From positions 124,001-188,000 of the forward strand of contig JAKSYS010000030.1 in NCBI GenBank assembly GCA_022925895.1: 64,000 nucleotides of DNA. Reading direction: 5' to 3'. Both the position numbers and the translations under genes were made by a program. Below the pieces are notes generated by a model. That model was not told where the DNA came from. It did not search any database and saw only the letters and a list, made by a program, of their open reading frames with translations. Each line of letters starts with the position of its first letter. Position 1 is the stretch's first letter. This document shows positions 33,688 through 44,555 of the stretch, piece after piece. The DNA comes from Fragilaria crotonensis. Taxonomy: Eukaryota > Bacillariophyta > Fragilariophyceae > Fragilariales > Fragilariaceae.

Positions 33688-34744
33688 GCTCACTACTCTG
33701 AATGGTATGTATGTGCTATGTCCCGGAGCAAATGCGAGTGAAAAGAATTTGTGTTCTGCGTCTTCAACTAATAATTGTACTTCGATCGCGTGATATGAAG
33801 CGATGATGAATCTTAGTGACGACTGAATAGGTACTGTGCCCTTACCCCGTACCGTAGAACGCTGATCTGCATGGATTACTGCTGACTTTAATATGGAAAT
33901 ATTCAAGAGATTAAATCGTGAAAAGTGTTGAAACGCTCTCTGTTTTACAAACTGGCACGAATATGTACGCGTTTTGCATGCACATTGCACATGATCATCG
34001 CGTATGAGTGCGATACCCATGTATGACTGCGATATGATACATCCATACGATATGATACCAGGTACCTGGTACATGTACCAGGTACCTGGTACATGTAGAT
34101 AGGAGCCCGGAATATCTGTGATTTTGAGGTACTAGTAGCCGTGTAGCCGTATGTATGTACAGTCTACAGTAGTACTACTGTACAGTGTTGAAATAGTGTA
34201 AACAAAAACTACTGTAGTACTTTGTACTACTGTACAGTGTATGCATAGTATGACATAAACGCAAACGTGTTCCCATACACTACTCCACTAAAGTTGAGTT
34301 ACTACAGTACTCCGTGCACGTCAATACGAAGTACGAGTAGTGTATCAAAATCATAAAATCATGCAGCGTTTTAAGACCAAAAAACCAGTACACAGTACAC
34401 CACTACCACGGTACCAGGTACTCCAGTACTCAGCACTCTACCGTACAAGTACCGGTACCAATAATGGATTGGGGTAACTGGCACTGGGTAGTGGGTACTA
34501 CCGGTAGTAGTGCAAAACCATCACGTGCATGGCATTTGTTTTAGGACTGCACTTTTATGTAGTCGTTTGAGGTTTCAAGTGTTCGCAGGACAGCAACAGC
34601 ATCCAGGTGCGACCAGGGATGTGTTGGTGCTTCGATCTATATCCAATCCATCTAAAAAAGAGACTGAGTTGAGACGAGGAGACTCTGTCCCACTCACGTC
34701 AGCGCTAGTGGATCTGTTTATCTCAGGCCGTCGATGACCGCGAG
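33688..34744. other. GTAC-rich intergenic region
   Basis: No gene. Between 34,050 and 34,140 the sequence CCAGGTACCTGGTACATG occurs twice in tandem, and GTAC is present many times through 34,510 (CAGTACTAC, GGTACCAGG, TACCGGTA). The last ~200 bases probably contain the ankyrin gene promoter and leader. Confidence 0.6.
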
Positions 34745-36142
34745 ATGGACGCGACAAACCCCGAGTACATCAACACGGACGAAATTGCAGCGGAACTATG
34801 TTCGCAGTTGAAGGCCCTAAATCACGAACGCGTTCAAGATCTTATTGACTTAGTTCCCGAAGGTGAATTCCTGCCGGCTCTCACAAAATCTATGAAGGAA
34901 AGGCCATTGCACATTGCTGTAGGATTCGATGCCAGTCCGATCATTTTGGAAGGCCTGATCCGTGTGATGGATATGAAGGCTGCGAATCATCCAGACTCGC
35001 GTGGCCATACGCCGCTTCACTTGTGCTGTCAATGCGGCGTGGGCTCACAGATTCTCGCCCTTCTCGTGGCAGCTTGGCCAGACGCTATCTTGGCAGAAAG
35101 TCGTGCTTTGCAAACCCCTCTCGATGACCTGCTCGCGTATGTTGGCGATGACGACGACGCCGTAGAGTTCCCGTGGGACCTCGTCGAAGCCTTTTCCATG
35201 TTGCTGGATGCCTGTCCAGAAGCGATCTGTCACGTGAATCGATTGGGACAGACTCTCCTTCATAGGGCCCTGATGCACGGAACTGAACAAGTTATGATCC
35301 AGGCGATCCCGCAGCTACTGCTTGAGCGAAAACCAGAACTTGCGCATACTGTCGATCACCGTCTCGTCACACCACTTCACGAGGCCTGCAAGCGTGATGA
35401 CTCTGTTCCCATTGTACAAATTTTGGTGGCCCGTTCATCGCAAGAACAGCTGATGGCTAGAGACGAAAAGGGTCGCTCGGTCATGCATTTTGCAATTCAC
35501 TGGGGTGCGCCGGTCGATGTCGTCAAAGTGTTACTCGAGGCGTGTTATGATCTCGTTCGTGTCGAGGATTCGGAAGGGAAGACGCCGATTGATTACTTTG
35601 TATCGTTCTATCAACTTGACACCTGCTGGCGTACTACTGACGATGTCGACGATGAAGTGATTCGGTGTTTTTTCGTCGACAGTTCTCACAGGAACATGAC
35701 ACAATCCGGCATGCCGCTGTTGCACTCAGCTCTTTACACTCAGCACTGCCCTTTGTGTGTCATTGGATACCTCGCGTGTAAACACCCCGATCAAGTTGGT
35801 CAGGTCGACGATGAGGGTAATCTACCGCTCCATTTAGCAGCACAACTGGAGCTCCCGCCGGAGGAAGCGCACATATCGGACTACGCTGCCGTCATTCAGT
35901 CCCTCTTGCAGCAATTCCCAGAAGGAGCTCGAGCGACCAATCCTGACGGTCTCTTGCCGCTGCACTCGATGATCCAGGCCGGACGCAGCTGGAATTCCGG
36001 AATTCAGCTGCTGGTTCAAACCCACCCAGCAGCAATTTGCGACCTGAATTTGAAATCATGTGCTCTCAGCACTCTATTGTCGAGACTTGATCATGATAGC
36101 ATGTATCGTCTACTTCGAGAAGCACCATTTTTGGTCAGCTAA
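34745..36142 (+). CDS. Ankyrin-repeat protein, 465 residues
   Basis: A single uninterrupted exon. About eight ankyrin-like repeats span residues ~50-450. The clearest are 'RPLHIAVGFDAS', 'GHTPLHLCCQCGVGSQIL', 'GQTLLHRALMHGT', 'VTPLHEACKRDDSVPIV', 'RSVMHFAIHWGAPVDVV', 'NLPLHLAAQLELPPE' and 'LLPLHSMIQAGRSW', each with the T/S/L-P-L-H turn. There is no signal peptide, membrane helix or extra enzymatic domain. Ankyrin arrays bind other proteins, so the partner and process are unknown; diatoms have many such proteins. The ATG at 34,745 is the first in frame. It ends 51 bp from the convergent Ubc13 gene. Confidence 0.85.
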   Translation: MDATNPEYINTDEIAAELCSQLKALNHERVQDLIDLVPEGEFLPALTKSMKERPLHIAVGFDASPIILEGLIRVMDMKAANHPDSRGHTPLHLCCQCGVGSQILALLVAAWPDAILAESRALQTPLDDLLAYVGDDDDAVEFPWDLVEAFSMLLDACPEAICHVNRLGQTLLHRALMHGTEQVMIQAIPQLLLERKPELAHTVDHRLVTPLHEACKRDDSVPIVQILVARSSQEQLMARDEKGRSVMHFAIHWGAPVDVVKVLLEACYDLVRVEDSEGKTPIDYFVSFYQLDTCWRTTDDVDDEVIRCFFVDSSHRNMTQSGMPLLHSALYTQHCPLCVIGYLACKHPDQVGQVDDEGNLPLHLAAQLELPPEEAHISDYAAVIQSLLQQFPEGARATNPDGLLPLHSMIQAGRSWNSGIQLLVQTHPAAICDLNLKSCALSTLLSRLDHDSMYRLLREAPFLVS

Positions 36143-36193
36143 ACAAATACTCTAAAAAGCAGTCAGCCTAAGAAGTTATTTTCATTATATATA

Positions 36194-36860
36194 TTACGGT
36201 CGATTGGGTGGCTGCTTCATTGCGAAACTCTCAGTGAATTCTCTTGCTCGCCTGAGTGCTTCTGGTTCGTCCTTCTTCCAAACTTCGGCGACCTGATTGT
36301 CCAGTGGGTCGTCCGGATTTGGAGCCGACAGCAAGGCCTGAATGGACAAAAGGACCGTCCGAATTTGCAATGCTGGTGACCACTTATCCTTCAGAATATC
36401 CAAGCAAATTCGACCCAATTTATCAACATTTGGGTGGTAAATTTTGGTCAAGAATCGAACCTTGGGAGGAGCCATGGGATAATCTGCGGGAAGGAAGAGT
36501 TCCAATTGAAAGACTCCATTTTCATACGGAGAATCGCCGGGACCTTCAATAGCGACAGCAAAATATCTCAAATTATCTTCGTACGGAGTGGCACTAATTC
36601 CAGCGACTGGCTCGGCAATGAGGCGCTGTGTTTCCTGCAATCATGGAAGCAAACATGGTTACAAAAAAGACTCAAAATGTGAACAAAGTCGGCGATATTA
36701 CGTTGCGTGTCCAGGGTCGAACGAGTCAAATCGATCAACGAAAACACGACGCTGTAAAATGACCAATGTTACGGTGCCTTCTCTTGCGCCAACCTTCGAT
36801 TAACAAGTCCAAGTTCCGTACCTTTACAATTCGACGAGGAAGAGAGCTAGTTGATGCCAT
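36194..36860 (-). CDS. UBC13: Ubiquitin-conjugating enzyme E2 N (Ubc13-type)
   Basis: Exon 1 (36,860-36,822) encodes [14 protein letters not shown] 187 bp intron follows, then exon 2 (36,634-36,194) begins [20 protein letters not shown]. The product of 159 residues is the usual UBC length. The active-site cysteine is in [20 protein letters not shown], preceded by the HPN turn ([11 protein letters not shown]). '[20 protein letters not shown]' is characteristic of the Ubc13 group. Ubc13 pairs with a Uev protein to build K63-linked ubiquitin chains in DNA-damage tolerance and signalling. The start in exon 1 is supported by match to the family N-terminus (LPRRI-KETQRL). Nothing unusual is seen. 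Confidence 0.95.
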
Positions 36861-39060
36861 TGTTCTCTCACTTTTGAGCGACTTGATTGACCTATTGACT
36901 TGGAACGTAAATCTCTGAAGTTCACTTCCTTCTGTCGAACTGTTCAACGCCAGTATGTATCATACGATGCATGACATGTTCCGACTTCCACGCCTGTATC
37001 GTACGACCGCACATGGAACATATAACGCAAAGATTAAGTACGACGATGCACAGTACTCTCGTCCTCGTCTGTACTAAAAAAACTGGTACTGTAGCTGAAT
37101 TGTTGTGTGTTGTGGATTGTGAATTGTGGCAGACAAGAAAGGAATCCGCCGAAACCCCGCGCCGTAGTGGGCTACTGTGCTACTGTACATTTGTATGTAT
37201 TATTATGTCCCTCCTACTACTGGTACTGGTATACAGCATACGAACGTACATGCAGTTCGGTACATGCCTATCATCTACTGTAGTATCATACTCCTATAAC
37301 ATACATGCTAACGCAATTGACACATAACTGGCTGATGGTGAACAATGACTTGTGACTGGAGAAATGGCTTAGAAAAAGCACATCACATGTGCAACAAGAA
37401 GATGTCAAGGATGGAGCAAAAGTGCCTTCAAGCAACACCCGTGTTGTTGTTGCTAGTTGGTGAAAAGTGATGAGGTTAAGGCACCAACAACAATGACTAT
37501 AAGGCCGGAGCATAACGATAAACGATGAGGATAAAGTATGGATTTCATACTTCCTTAGTTTACTGCTTTGTTCAATAGTGAATGCAACATCTGTCAGATA
37601 CATCTGGGCTACTAGGAGATGGCATCGGCTGCAAAAGCCACATACGGAGTACTGACAGATAAGGAGGTGTCAAGTGGAAAGGAAAACTGTCAATAGGCAG
37701 CATTAGAGATGCTCGCATGCTCATCTTCGACAACTTCAATCAAGATATCAGATGCCAGAAAGTTCGGAGTTTGTCATACCTCCTTGACATCTCGATTTCG
37801 TTAAAGGTGACAAAAACAATAACAATCTTCTCCTAGTAGTAGTATTTGCTACTACTATCCCAATGTGAGACGAGCAACAAAATACTGTGCTGCTGGTGTA
37901 TTCCAGTTAAACCTGGTTCTATATCTTTTGGATATCTGTGCTCTAAGACTCCGGAAGCATCCATTCATTAGGATTACGACAGATTGTGTATCAACCAAGT
38001 GATTGTATTTATATCAAAAAGCTATGCTATTACTAGCTCTTCACACAGCACCTTCCAAATCTGGTGTGGAGCACACCATCTTGATCTTGCTTGTGCTGGT
38101 GATGGAAGAGTTTGTAAAGCTGTGTAACGAGAAGTTCCCTGGCACACTCAGAACTGTCACGTAGGACTTGTTGTCTGTTACCAGAAGAACTTGATTGCTG
38201 ACATCATGATGAACTCAATCGTTACAATCTTTGAATGATGTGGTGACAAGCAATGGGTAAGATTTTGAAGTGGTTGATCTCCTAGAAAGGACATTAAATG
38301 AGGCTTAAATAAAGCCTACATGCTAACCATTCAGGTAGTATTTTAGCCTCAACAGGTGCAATGTATCAAGTGGACATTCATTGCTGCTGTCCAAGGTATG
38401 AATATTCTTGTGTGTAAACAAAACAGCATTTGCTCAATCATGTTTATGGGTCCAGTATAGAAGTACAAGCAATGATGAGGGTCCCATGAATGCTTGAGAC
38501 TGTTTTCTTTTCCCATCATTGGTGAAAGAACATGCTCGCATTATGAGTGTATTCTTACCCATTCAGTTTGAAGAACATTACAACATTGGAAGGATACATA
38601 TTGAAGTCGCTAGCCCAATGCGATTGTCTCATCATTGTTTACTACTGTTGCAAGAAAGAAGAAAGTGAGCTTGGATGAACCAATTCAAATTCAGAGGACA
38701 CTTCAGATGTAAACCTCATCAATTGGAAGAAGAGGGATCCGCATTCACAGCCATTCACAGACATCTAGTTGGAATCAATATTACACTAGTATAAACAATA
38801 CAGAACCATGGAGAGCCTGTCTCATTTGTGATCCCTTTGTAATGGAAAGAAAATTGGTACTTCAAGCTATTGAATGTTGAGTGAACAATGGCAAAATCCC
38901 CAATTATGACCTACATGAAGCTTGCAATACTCCTGGAAGGTCCGGCCCATGCACGTTCCAGCCGTACCGTTAGGGGCAGTTGAGTTTGCGCGCCAGCCTT
39001 GCTCCGATTTGCATGATGCGAGAATTTTAGCAATCGTAATGATCCATCCGAGCCGGCAAG
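36861..39060. other. Gene-free region
   Basis: No frame on either strand has a recognisable domain, and ORFs are short and overlapping. The first 100 bases are the Ubc13 promoter side. GTAC words are frequent at 37,040-37,330. From 37.6 to 39.0 kb the sequence looks unique and noncoding. Confidence 0.5.
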
Positions 39061-39069
39061 GTTGCTGCA

Positions 39070-39400
39070 TCGTAAGCAAATTTTTCTTGACAGTAAGCAA
39101 AATCAGTAAGCAAATTATGCCGGTAAGCAAATTTTGTAAGCAAATTTTTTTCGGTAAGCAAATTTGATTTTCGTAAGCAAATTCTTCTTTGCTGTAAGTA
39201 AATTTTATTTAGGTGTTTGAAAATTGGTATGTTTTTACGTAGAAAAGACAGTCCCCGTAAGCTAATTTAATCTCCCAGTAAGCAAATTTTGTAAGCAAAT
39301 TTCTGCTTACAATAGATTTGCTTATGGTAAGCAAATTCCGTCAGCAATTTCATTCCGTAAGCAATTTTTTTTTCGCTGTAAGCAAATTTTCTTACGGACG
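39070..39400. repeat. Irregular GTAAGCAAATTT repeat cluster
   Basis: About 14 copies of GTAAGCAAAT are scattered at 10-35 bp spacing, plus a few inverted copies (ATTTGCTTAY, TTCTGCTTAC) near 39,300-39,330. Spacers vary in length and sequence, so this is not a simple tandem array. It lies in noncoding DNA about 360 bp upstream of the F-box/LON gene. Confidence 0.75.
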
Positions 39401-39763
39401 TCAGCCGTGTCACCACCACGCCGGCACATCCAATTTTGCGCCAGCCAGACATAGATCGGAACTTGTTTCCCCCTCCCGGCGGGCGCGCATACTTCCTTTA
39501 TTCAGGACTTCGCCCGTATTGCCGGACCTTCCTGTCAAATCCCTCCGAACTCCGAACGCCGTGCTCCGCATCCGCACTTCTCCGAGTGCATTGTCCGACA
39601 TACTTGTATTTCATACCAGGCGCACCTACCCCACACCCCACAAGTTCACGGTATCGTCACGGTACAAGTACAGTACCTGGTTTTCAGTACTTGTAACTGG
39701 TACAGTACCATGTATTGCAGTATGTACAGTACCTGGTAGCGAGTTGTTTGAGAATCGACATTC

Positions 39764-40927
39764 ATGACGCCGCATACATCGAAGAAATTGAGTCAGTGGT
39801 CAAGTGGTCAGGTATATTCCGTCGCAAAATTCTTTGCGCTCATGTTCACAAGCACGTTTGCAGCGTCGCCTGACTTTTTCATCGTCGTCTGGACCTTCTT
39901 CTCCGCCATTCTTGTTGGAAGCTTCTTGTTTGATCTCTGCAAAGCTTACAAGATGCGATCGGCGAATCCTACTAGACAAGTTTCTTCGGCAGATGGTCAA
40001 CCACGCACTGCTCCATCGAATGCGCGGGTATTTCACCAGTTTTCTGAACTTCATGAAGATCTCATGATTAATATCTTGTCCTACATCGCCGATATACCTC
40101 TCGAGCAGCCTCTTACGAAGCCGCGATCCACAGTGACAGGAGTCCTGCCTCTCGTCTCTCGACAATTTCGTCAATTTTGCAATAGTGACTACTTTTGGCA
40201 ATTGTCGATGAAGAGGATGCGCCTACGAGATTCGTACTTATGGGAACCAGGGATTCTGAAATTGCTACCTCCAGGAACAACCCCCGAAGATGATCCGTTA
40301 GAGCAAGTGCACAACCTCCTTCAACTTGACTACAAGTCGATTTATCGTCGCGTCGTGGATACCCACGTTCGTTGCACTGCTCCAGTATTTTTCATGACTG
40401 GTCACGTACGGTTGGGCCACACTATACAGTTGCACTTTTTCGAGCCTCGCTATCGACTGCTTATTGCTCTTACAATGGACGGGTGGCCTGAATCCGCTCG
40501 TCGGGGTGTGCCCATTTGCGCCAATCGACAAGGAGAGTGGCCGACGTTTCTGTACGCCTTCAAGTCAGAATTGAAACCTGGCGCGCCGGCCTGTTTGGTA
40601 CAGGTAAAGCATTGTTTGATCTATCCCGACGGAACTGCCGATGTTAGCTTATTGGTCCATGCATATGTCAGGTTAGAACAAGTGTGGGAGCGACCACATT
40701 CCGGTCGACTGTATGAAGCGACGGGTTTTCGAATGGGACGGGAGGAATCTCGACAAATGGAACGGCCAGGACGTGGTGGTCTTGCGTCGCATGATCTAAA
40801 TGCCATTCTTGGGGCATATGGAAACGCAATGCATGTTGTCGTGTCCGGGTTGGCAAGATACACGGCCGCAGACGATGACGAAGATGATGACGACGACGAT
40901 GAAGATGATGACTGGATTCCTGAATGA
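39764..40927 (+). CDS. F-box / LON-domain protein, membrane-anchored copy
   Basis: A single exon of 387 residues. One hydrophobic segment (residues ~40-62, FFIVVWTFFSAILVGSFLF) near the N-terminus suggests a membrane anchor. Residues ~90-150 resemble an F-box ('FSELHEDLMINILSYI', then 'VLPLVSRQFRQF' and 'YFWQLSMKRM'). Residues ~205-330 resemble the Lon protease N-terminal (LON/PUA-like) substrate-binding domain (VRLGHTIQLHFFEPRYRLLI). The tail is Asp/Glu-rich. The layout suggests a substrate receptor of an SCF ubiquitin ligase; that is inference. A second copy starts 699 bp downstream on the same strand, with strong similarity through both domains, so this is a tandem duplication. Confidence 0.75.
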   Translation: MTPHTSKKLSQWSSGQVYSVAKFFALMFTSTFAASPDFFIVVWTFFSAILVGSFLFDLCKAYKMRSANPTRQVSSADGQPRTAPSNARVFHQFSELHEDLMINILSYIADIPLEQPLTKPRSTVTGVLPLVSRQFRQFCNSDYFWQLSMKRMRLRDSYLWEPGILKLLPPGTTPEDDPLEQVHNLLQLDYKSIYRRVVDTHVRCTAPVFFMTGHVRLGHTIQLHFFEPRYRLLIALTMDGWPESARRGVPICANRQGEWPTFLYAFKSELKPGAPACLVQVKHCLIYPDGTADVSLLVHAYVRLEQVWERPHSGRLYEATGFRMGREESRQMERPGRGGLASHDLNAILGAYGNAMHVVVSGLARYTAADDDEDDDDDDEDDDWIPE

Positions 40928-41625
40928 TGTCGTAGTCGCCGTGCTCTATATGCATGGGAGGTAAACTGCTTTGAATTATTGTACCTTGTTTATTCATCAT
41001 CTTGATTTCCCCCCTTACGTTAGACGGTGTGTTGTACCTCCCTTTTCCGCTTTAATCGTCCGAGGTCCGAGGTACGAAAGTGAGAATCAGTGGACAGATT
41101 GGGGTAACCTACAGGGAAACATAGTCTTAACTCGAAAGTAAAAGCCTACCGGTTGTCATCACTATTGCAGAATACTCAAGTGAAGGTCCGGCCACGCACC
41201 TCTGCTTGGTATCAATTGCATGTAGAAGCTACGAGAAGAAACGTCATTTTACCGGACCTCCCAGAGTAGGCTACGACAGTACTACAGTAGAAGTTACAAA
41301 ATCTATGCATAAAACCTGAACATCCGGACTACTTGTACTAGAGAACTCCGTACTGCGACTACGAAGTCCAAAGTGTAGACAATTTCATATGCTACAGGAC
41401 TATACAATACTGTCGTACAGAAAGGAATGAGAGATCTTTTTAAATTTTACACCTGTTGTCTACTACTGCAGACGTGGAAAATTCAATTATATATATATAG
41501 CTGTTGTGCTCCGAGTACAATTGTTCTTTCGACTGATGCTTGACATCACAAAAGAGTGGTGCATTCGTCAATTCCGGCAGTGCGTAAGATCTGCGGTTGC
41601 TTCACCTTAGAAGCAACTTACAAAT
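40928..41625. other. Intergenic between the F-box/LON copies, with a dispersed repeat
   Basis: The spacer holds the 41,188-41,270 copy of the dispersed ~80 bp repeat (GGTCCGGCCACGCACCTC ... CCGGACC), which is inverted relative to 22,575-22,655. GTAC-rich words occur at 41,270-41,410 and an AT-rich TATATATATAG stretch at about 41,490, 130 bp before the next start, could serve as a TATA-like element. Confidence 0.5.
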
Positions 41626-43029
41626 ATGGAACTTCCAATTGATGCCTCGACTTCCACTCGATTGTTTCCCTATTTTTCAGAGCTGCAGGAGGATATAATG
41701 ATTAGTGTTTTATCGTTCGTGGCAGAAATCCCTCTCGAACATCCCTGTCGCCCCTTTTCAAGACCAAAATCCACGGTAACGGGGGTGCTGCCTCTGGTCT
41801 GCAGGAAATTCCGCGAACTTTGCAAATCCGATTACTTTTGGAAATTGTCCCTGCAGAGGATGCAGCAATCCGACTCGTTTCTATGGGGTGCAGGAATACT
41901 CCGATTGCTCCCACATGGGACCGTTCCCGAAGACGATCCATTGGAGCAAGTGCATCATCTCCTACAACTTGACTACAAGTCCATATATCGTCGTGTATTG
42001 GATACCTCGCTTCGTTTCACAGGTCCTGTCTTTGTCAAGACAGGTGACGTGAGATTGGGTCAAGACATGGAATGGCACTTTCGCGAGCCTCGCCATCAAC
42101 TCCTCATTTCTTTGGTGATGCAGGGGTGGCCCGACTCCGCCCGTCGTGGTGAACCAGTTTGCGCCAATCAAAACGGTGAATGGCCGACATTTGTGTACGC
42201 CTACACATCCCCATTCGCCCGCGCAATGCCAGCATGTTTGGTGCAGGTACACACCTGCTTGATCTTCCCCGATGGGTCCGTCGATGTCAACGTTCGTGTA
42301 CGTGCACATGTTTGGTTGGAGCGAGCTTGGGAACGACCCAATTCCGGTCGTTTGTTTGAAGTAACGTGTTTACGTATGAGACGTGAGGAAGTACGACAAA
42401 TGCAAGACGTAGAGGGTGGAGGTTTTGCGCAAATGGCAGCTGGTGACGATGTGACTTCGCCTATTGTTCGCGAGAGGGTGCCGCAAATGACACGTTGGCA
42501 GCACATTATGGATCCAACACCTCTTTATGCGTTTGGCTCAAGATCATGTCACTTGGAAAGTGATGAACGCATCAACGACGACGTCGATGTCAACGAGAAT
42601 AACGCGGAGAACGACGTTGCAGGAATCACGTCGAACAAGACCAGCGAGGTCAAAAGCAAAGACGACGACGTTGCAGAGGAGGAGGATGGTGGTGATGATG
42701 AAGATGATGAAGACAGCGAGGACATGATAGACAAGGATGAAAACCACGAAGTGGACGACATCGAAAGCAATGCTGAGGACGACGACGCGAGCGTGAGTGT
42801 TGACGTTGAGAGCACGACTGATTATGATAGCGATGAAAACGACGATAGTGATGATAGTGGATGGATTCCCGTTCCCGACTGGGCAAGAAATCATCGTGAT
42901 CGCCATGTGGCCATCATGATCTTACCTCCACCCCCACCTTACAGAATCGTCCTTGGTAATGTCAACAACAGTGACGACAACGACACAGCCGATGATGAGG
43001 ATGAGGATGGCGACAACTACTCACTATAA
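41626..43029 (+). CDS. F-box / LON-domain protein with long acidic tail
   Basis: A single exon of 467 residues, a close paralogue of the gene at 39,764. Residues ~12-75 are the F-box part ('FSELQEDIMISVLSFV', 'VLPLVCRKFRELC', 'YFWKLSLQRM'). Residues ~135-260 are the LON-like part (VRLGQDMEWHFREPRHQLLI). It lacks the N-terminal membrane segment of its neighbour. Residues ~305-425 are a very acidic, low-complexity stretch, and another acidic run closes the protein. The acidic tail makes long antisense Ser-rich ORFs that are not real. It is probably an SCF-type substrate adaptor. Retained synonymous differences and different ends suggest an older duplication. Confidence 0.75.
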   Translation: MELPIDASTSTRLFPYFSELQEDIMISVLSFVAEIPLEHPCRPFSRPKSTVTGVLPLVCRKFRELCKSDYFWKLSLQRMQQSDSFLWGAGILRLLPHGTVPEDDPLEQVHHLLQLDYKSIYRRVLDTSLRFTGPVFVKTGDVRLGQDMEWHFREPRHQLLISLVMQGWPDSARRGEPVCANQNGEWPTFVYAYTSPFARAMPACLVQVHTCLIFPDGSVDVNVRVRAHVWLERAWERPNSGRLFEVTCLRMRREEVRQMQDVEGGGFAQMAAGDDVTSPIVRERVPQMTRWQHIMDPTPLYAFGSRSCHLESDERINDDVDVNENNAENDVAGITSNKTSEVKSKDDDVAEEEDGGDDEDDEDSEDMIDKDENHEVDDIESNAEDDDASVSVDVESTTDYDSDENDDSDDSGWIPVPDWARNHRDRHVAIMILPPPPPYRIVLGNVNNSDDNDTADDEDEDGDNYSL

Positions 43030-43201
43030 GCATTATGATGATTGCGAGGAAGGCAATGATAGCATGGATAATAATGATTGAGTTCCTATTTTTCTGATTG
43101 GGCGAGGAAGCATTAAAGGAAAACCGTAGTATGTGCACTTATTTCGACGTCCTCGATATAAAAGCAACGCATTATATATCCTAACGTGCTTTCTTTTGTT
43201 T

Positions 43202-43681
43202 TCAACTTTCATCATCATCGTCGTCATCATCATCATCGTCCTCGTCGTCGTCGTCATCATCAAGCAAGATTGCTCCACTTTCAACTCGCTTCCAGTACTC
43301 GTATGTCTCTGGATCATTGTTATAATATATATAGATCCCAAATCCAACACAGATGAGAAACATAAGAGGATTAAGCAATTGCTGCAAGCCGGGCTTTGGT
43401 GGAGGTGGGATGAGCATAGGGGCAATCGGCGGAGGCTTAGAGTAGTCCACAGGGTTGAGGCCGTACGGGTATTCTTGATTCCGGATCTTCCCTTTATTGA
43501 CTTGTTCGATTTTCCGACGCCTCACTCCGAGCTGTGCGCTGACGCTGTCCGTTGCATTTCCTCGACAGGACTGGCCAAATGCTGTTCTTCGCGGTGCTTT
43601 TCCGGACAACTGCTGCCACAGGACCCCACGGGCTATTGGAAGAGCTGTCTTGCAGGAATGTGTTCTCAGCAGCGAGTTCAT
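43202..43681 (-). CDS. Small single-pass membrane protein, probably mitochondrial
   Basis: A single exon of 159 residues. The N-terminus (MNSLLRTHSCKTALPIARGV) is basic and lacks acids, fitting a mitochondrial presequence. Residues ~65-95 are Pro-rich with a 'NPVDYSKPPPIAP' word. A membrane helix is at ~104-122 (LMFLICVGFGIYIYYN), followed by 'DPETYEYWKRVESG' and a tail of about 18 acidic residues encoded by GAC/GAT repeats. The layout of one helix plus an acidic tail resembles small respiratory-complex or import accessory proteins, but I recognise no family. It is convergent with the F-box/LON gene, 173 bp away. Confidence 0.7.
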   Translation of the reverse strand: MNSLLRTHSCKTALPIARGVLWQQLSGKAPRRTAFGQSCRGNATDSVSAQLGVRRRKIEQVNKGKIRNQEYPYGLNPVDYSKPPPIAPMLIPPPPKPGLQQLLNPLMFLICVGFGIYIYYNNDPETYEYWKRVESGAILLDDDDDDEDDDDDDDDDDES

Positions 43682-44555
43682 TGCAGCAAATCCCGTTCGT
43701 TGAATCTTGCAGTCAGCTTTTTCTTTAGTTGGATGAATGAGTCAATAAGACAGATCAACAAATCCAAAGCGCAATAGGAAGCAAAACGATGCAACTGCTT
43801 TCTTGAGTGGATTTCTGACTTACTTCGTCATCACTTGTTTCTTCCACTGGTTGTCGTAGATGTCGGATCATAGTGGACAGCGGACGTTCAATGATGGATG
43901 GAGAATGAAAAGAGCCTGCTCGATTGAGTCAGGATTCCATCTCGAACCCTTTCGACTTTCGCTACCAGGAAATACCGGTGGTACCTGGTACTGTCAAAAC
44001 AGGTGCCTGTGTATTGTGGAGTACTCGTGTATGATGTGTTGCCTGTACATCTAAATTGTAAATTGTACAGTACTCGGGAGTACTGGTACCACTGTGCACA
44101 ATGAACCAGGTAGTCCAGTACTCCAGTGCCATTAGAAACGGTCCGGTAAATGACGGTTTGAACCCCGATCGAAGACAGCTACAGTAGATACAGTGTTCCA
44201 TCTGCCGAACCTTTCCTGATAGTACAGTATACAGTACTGGTAACAACTGCAGAACACAGACACCTGGGACGTATGCACATACGGCGAGAACGTGAGAACA
44301 CGTCTCGCTTCACTCCAACAACTCTTTTTCGCGGCCATGGACCGCTCAAGTTGAAGGCTATGAGTCGACTCCACTCCGTAATGAACATACATACAAAACA
44401 CAAGTGCGCGGTATCCTGCAAGGATTTGATTTTTACCTTCACTGACACTCACGTCTATCAACCTGAATCTGATCAGATTGGTCAGGTCAGCAGAGCAAAT
44501 TGTCATTGGCTCTGTTATTAAAAAAAAAAACAATACCAATACTTCCTTTCTTCCG
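43682..44555. other. Intergenic, GTAC-rich
   Basis: No gene supported; a 162-codon reverse frame at 44,132-44,620 has no domain and overlaps the start of the FNR gene. GTAC words cluster at 43,970-44,240. A poly-A run (44,520-44,530) lies about 25 bases before the FNR-fusion start. Confidence 0.5.

Noticed and set aside
42544-42906. Ser/Val-rich reverse ORFs inside the second F-box/LON gene
   Set aside because: Created by the acidic low-complexity codons on the sense strand.
43133-43777. Forward ORF with Ile/Val-rich start
   Set aside because: Antisense of the Asp/Glu tail and body of the reverse-strand membrane protein.
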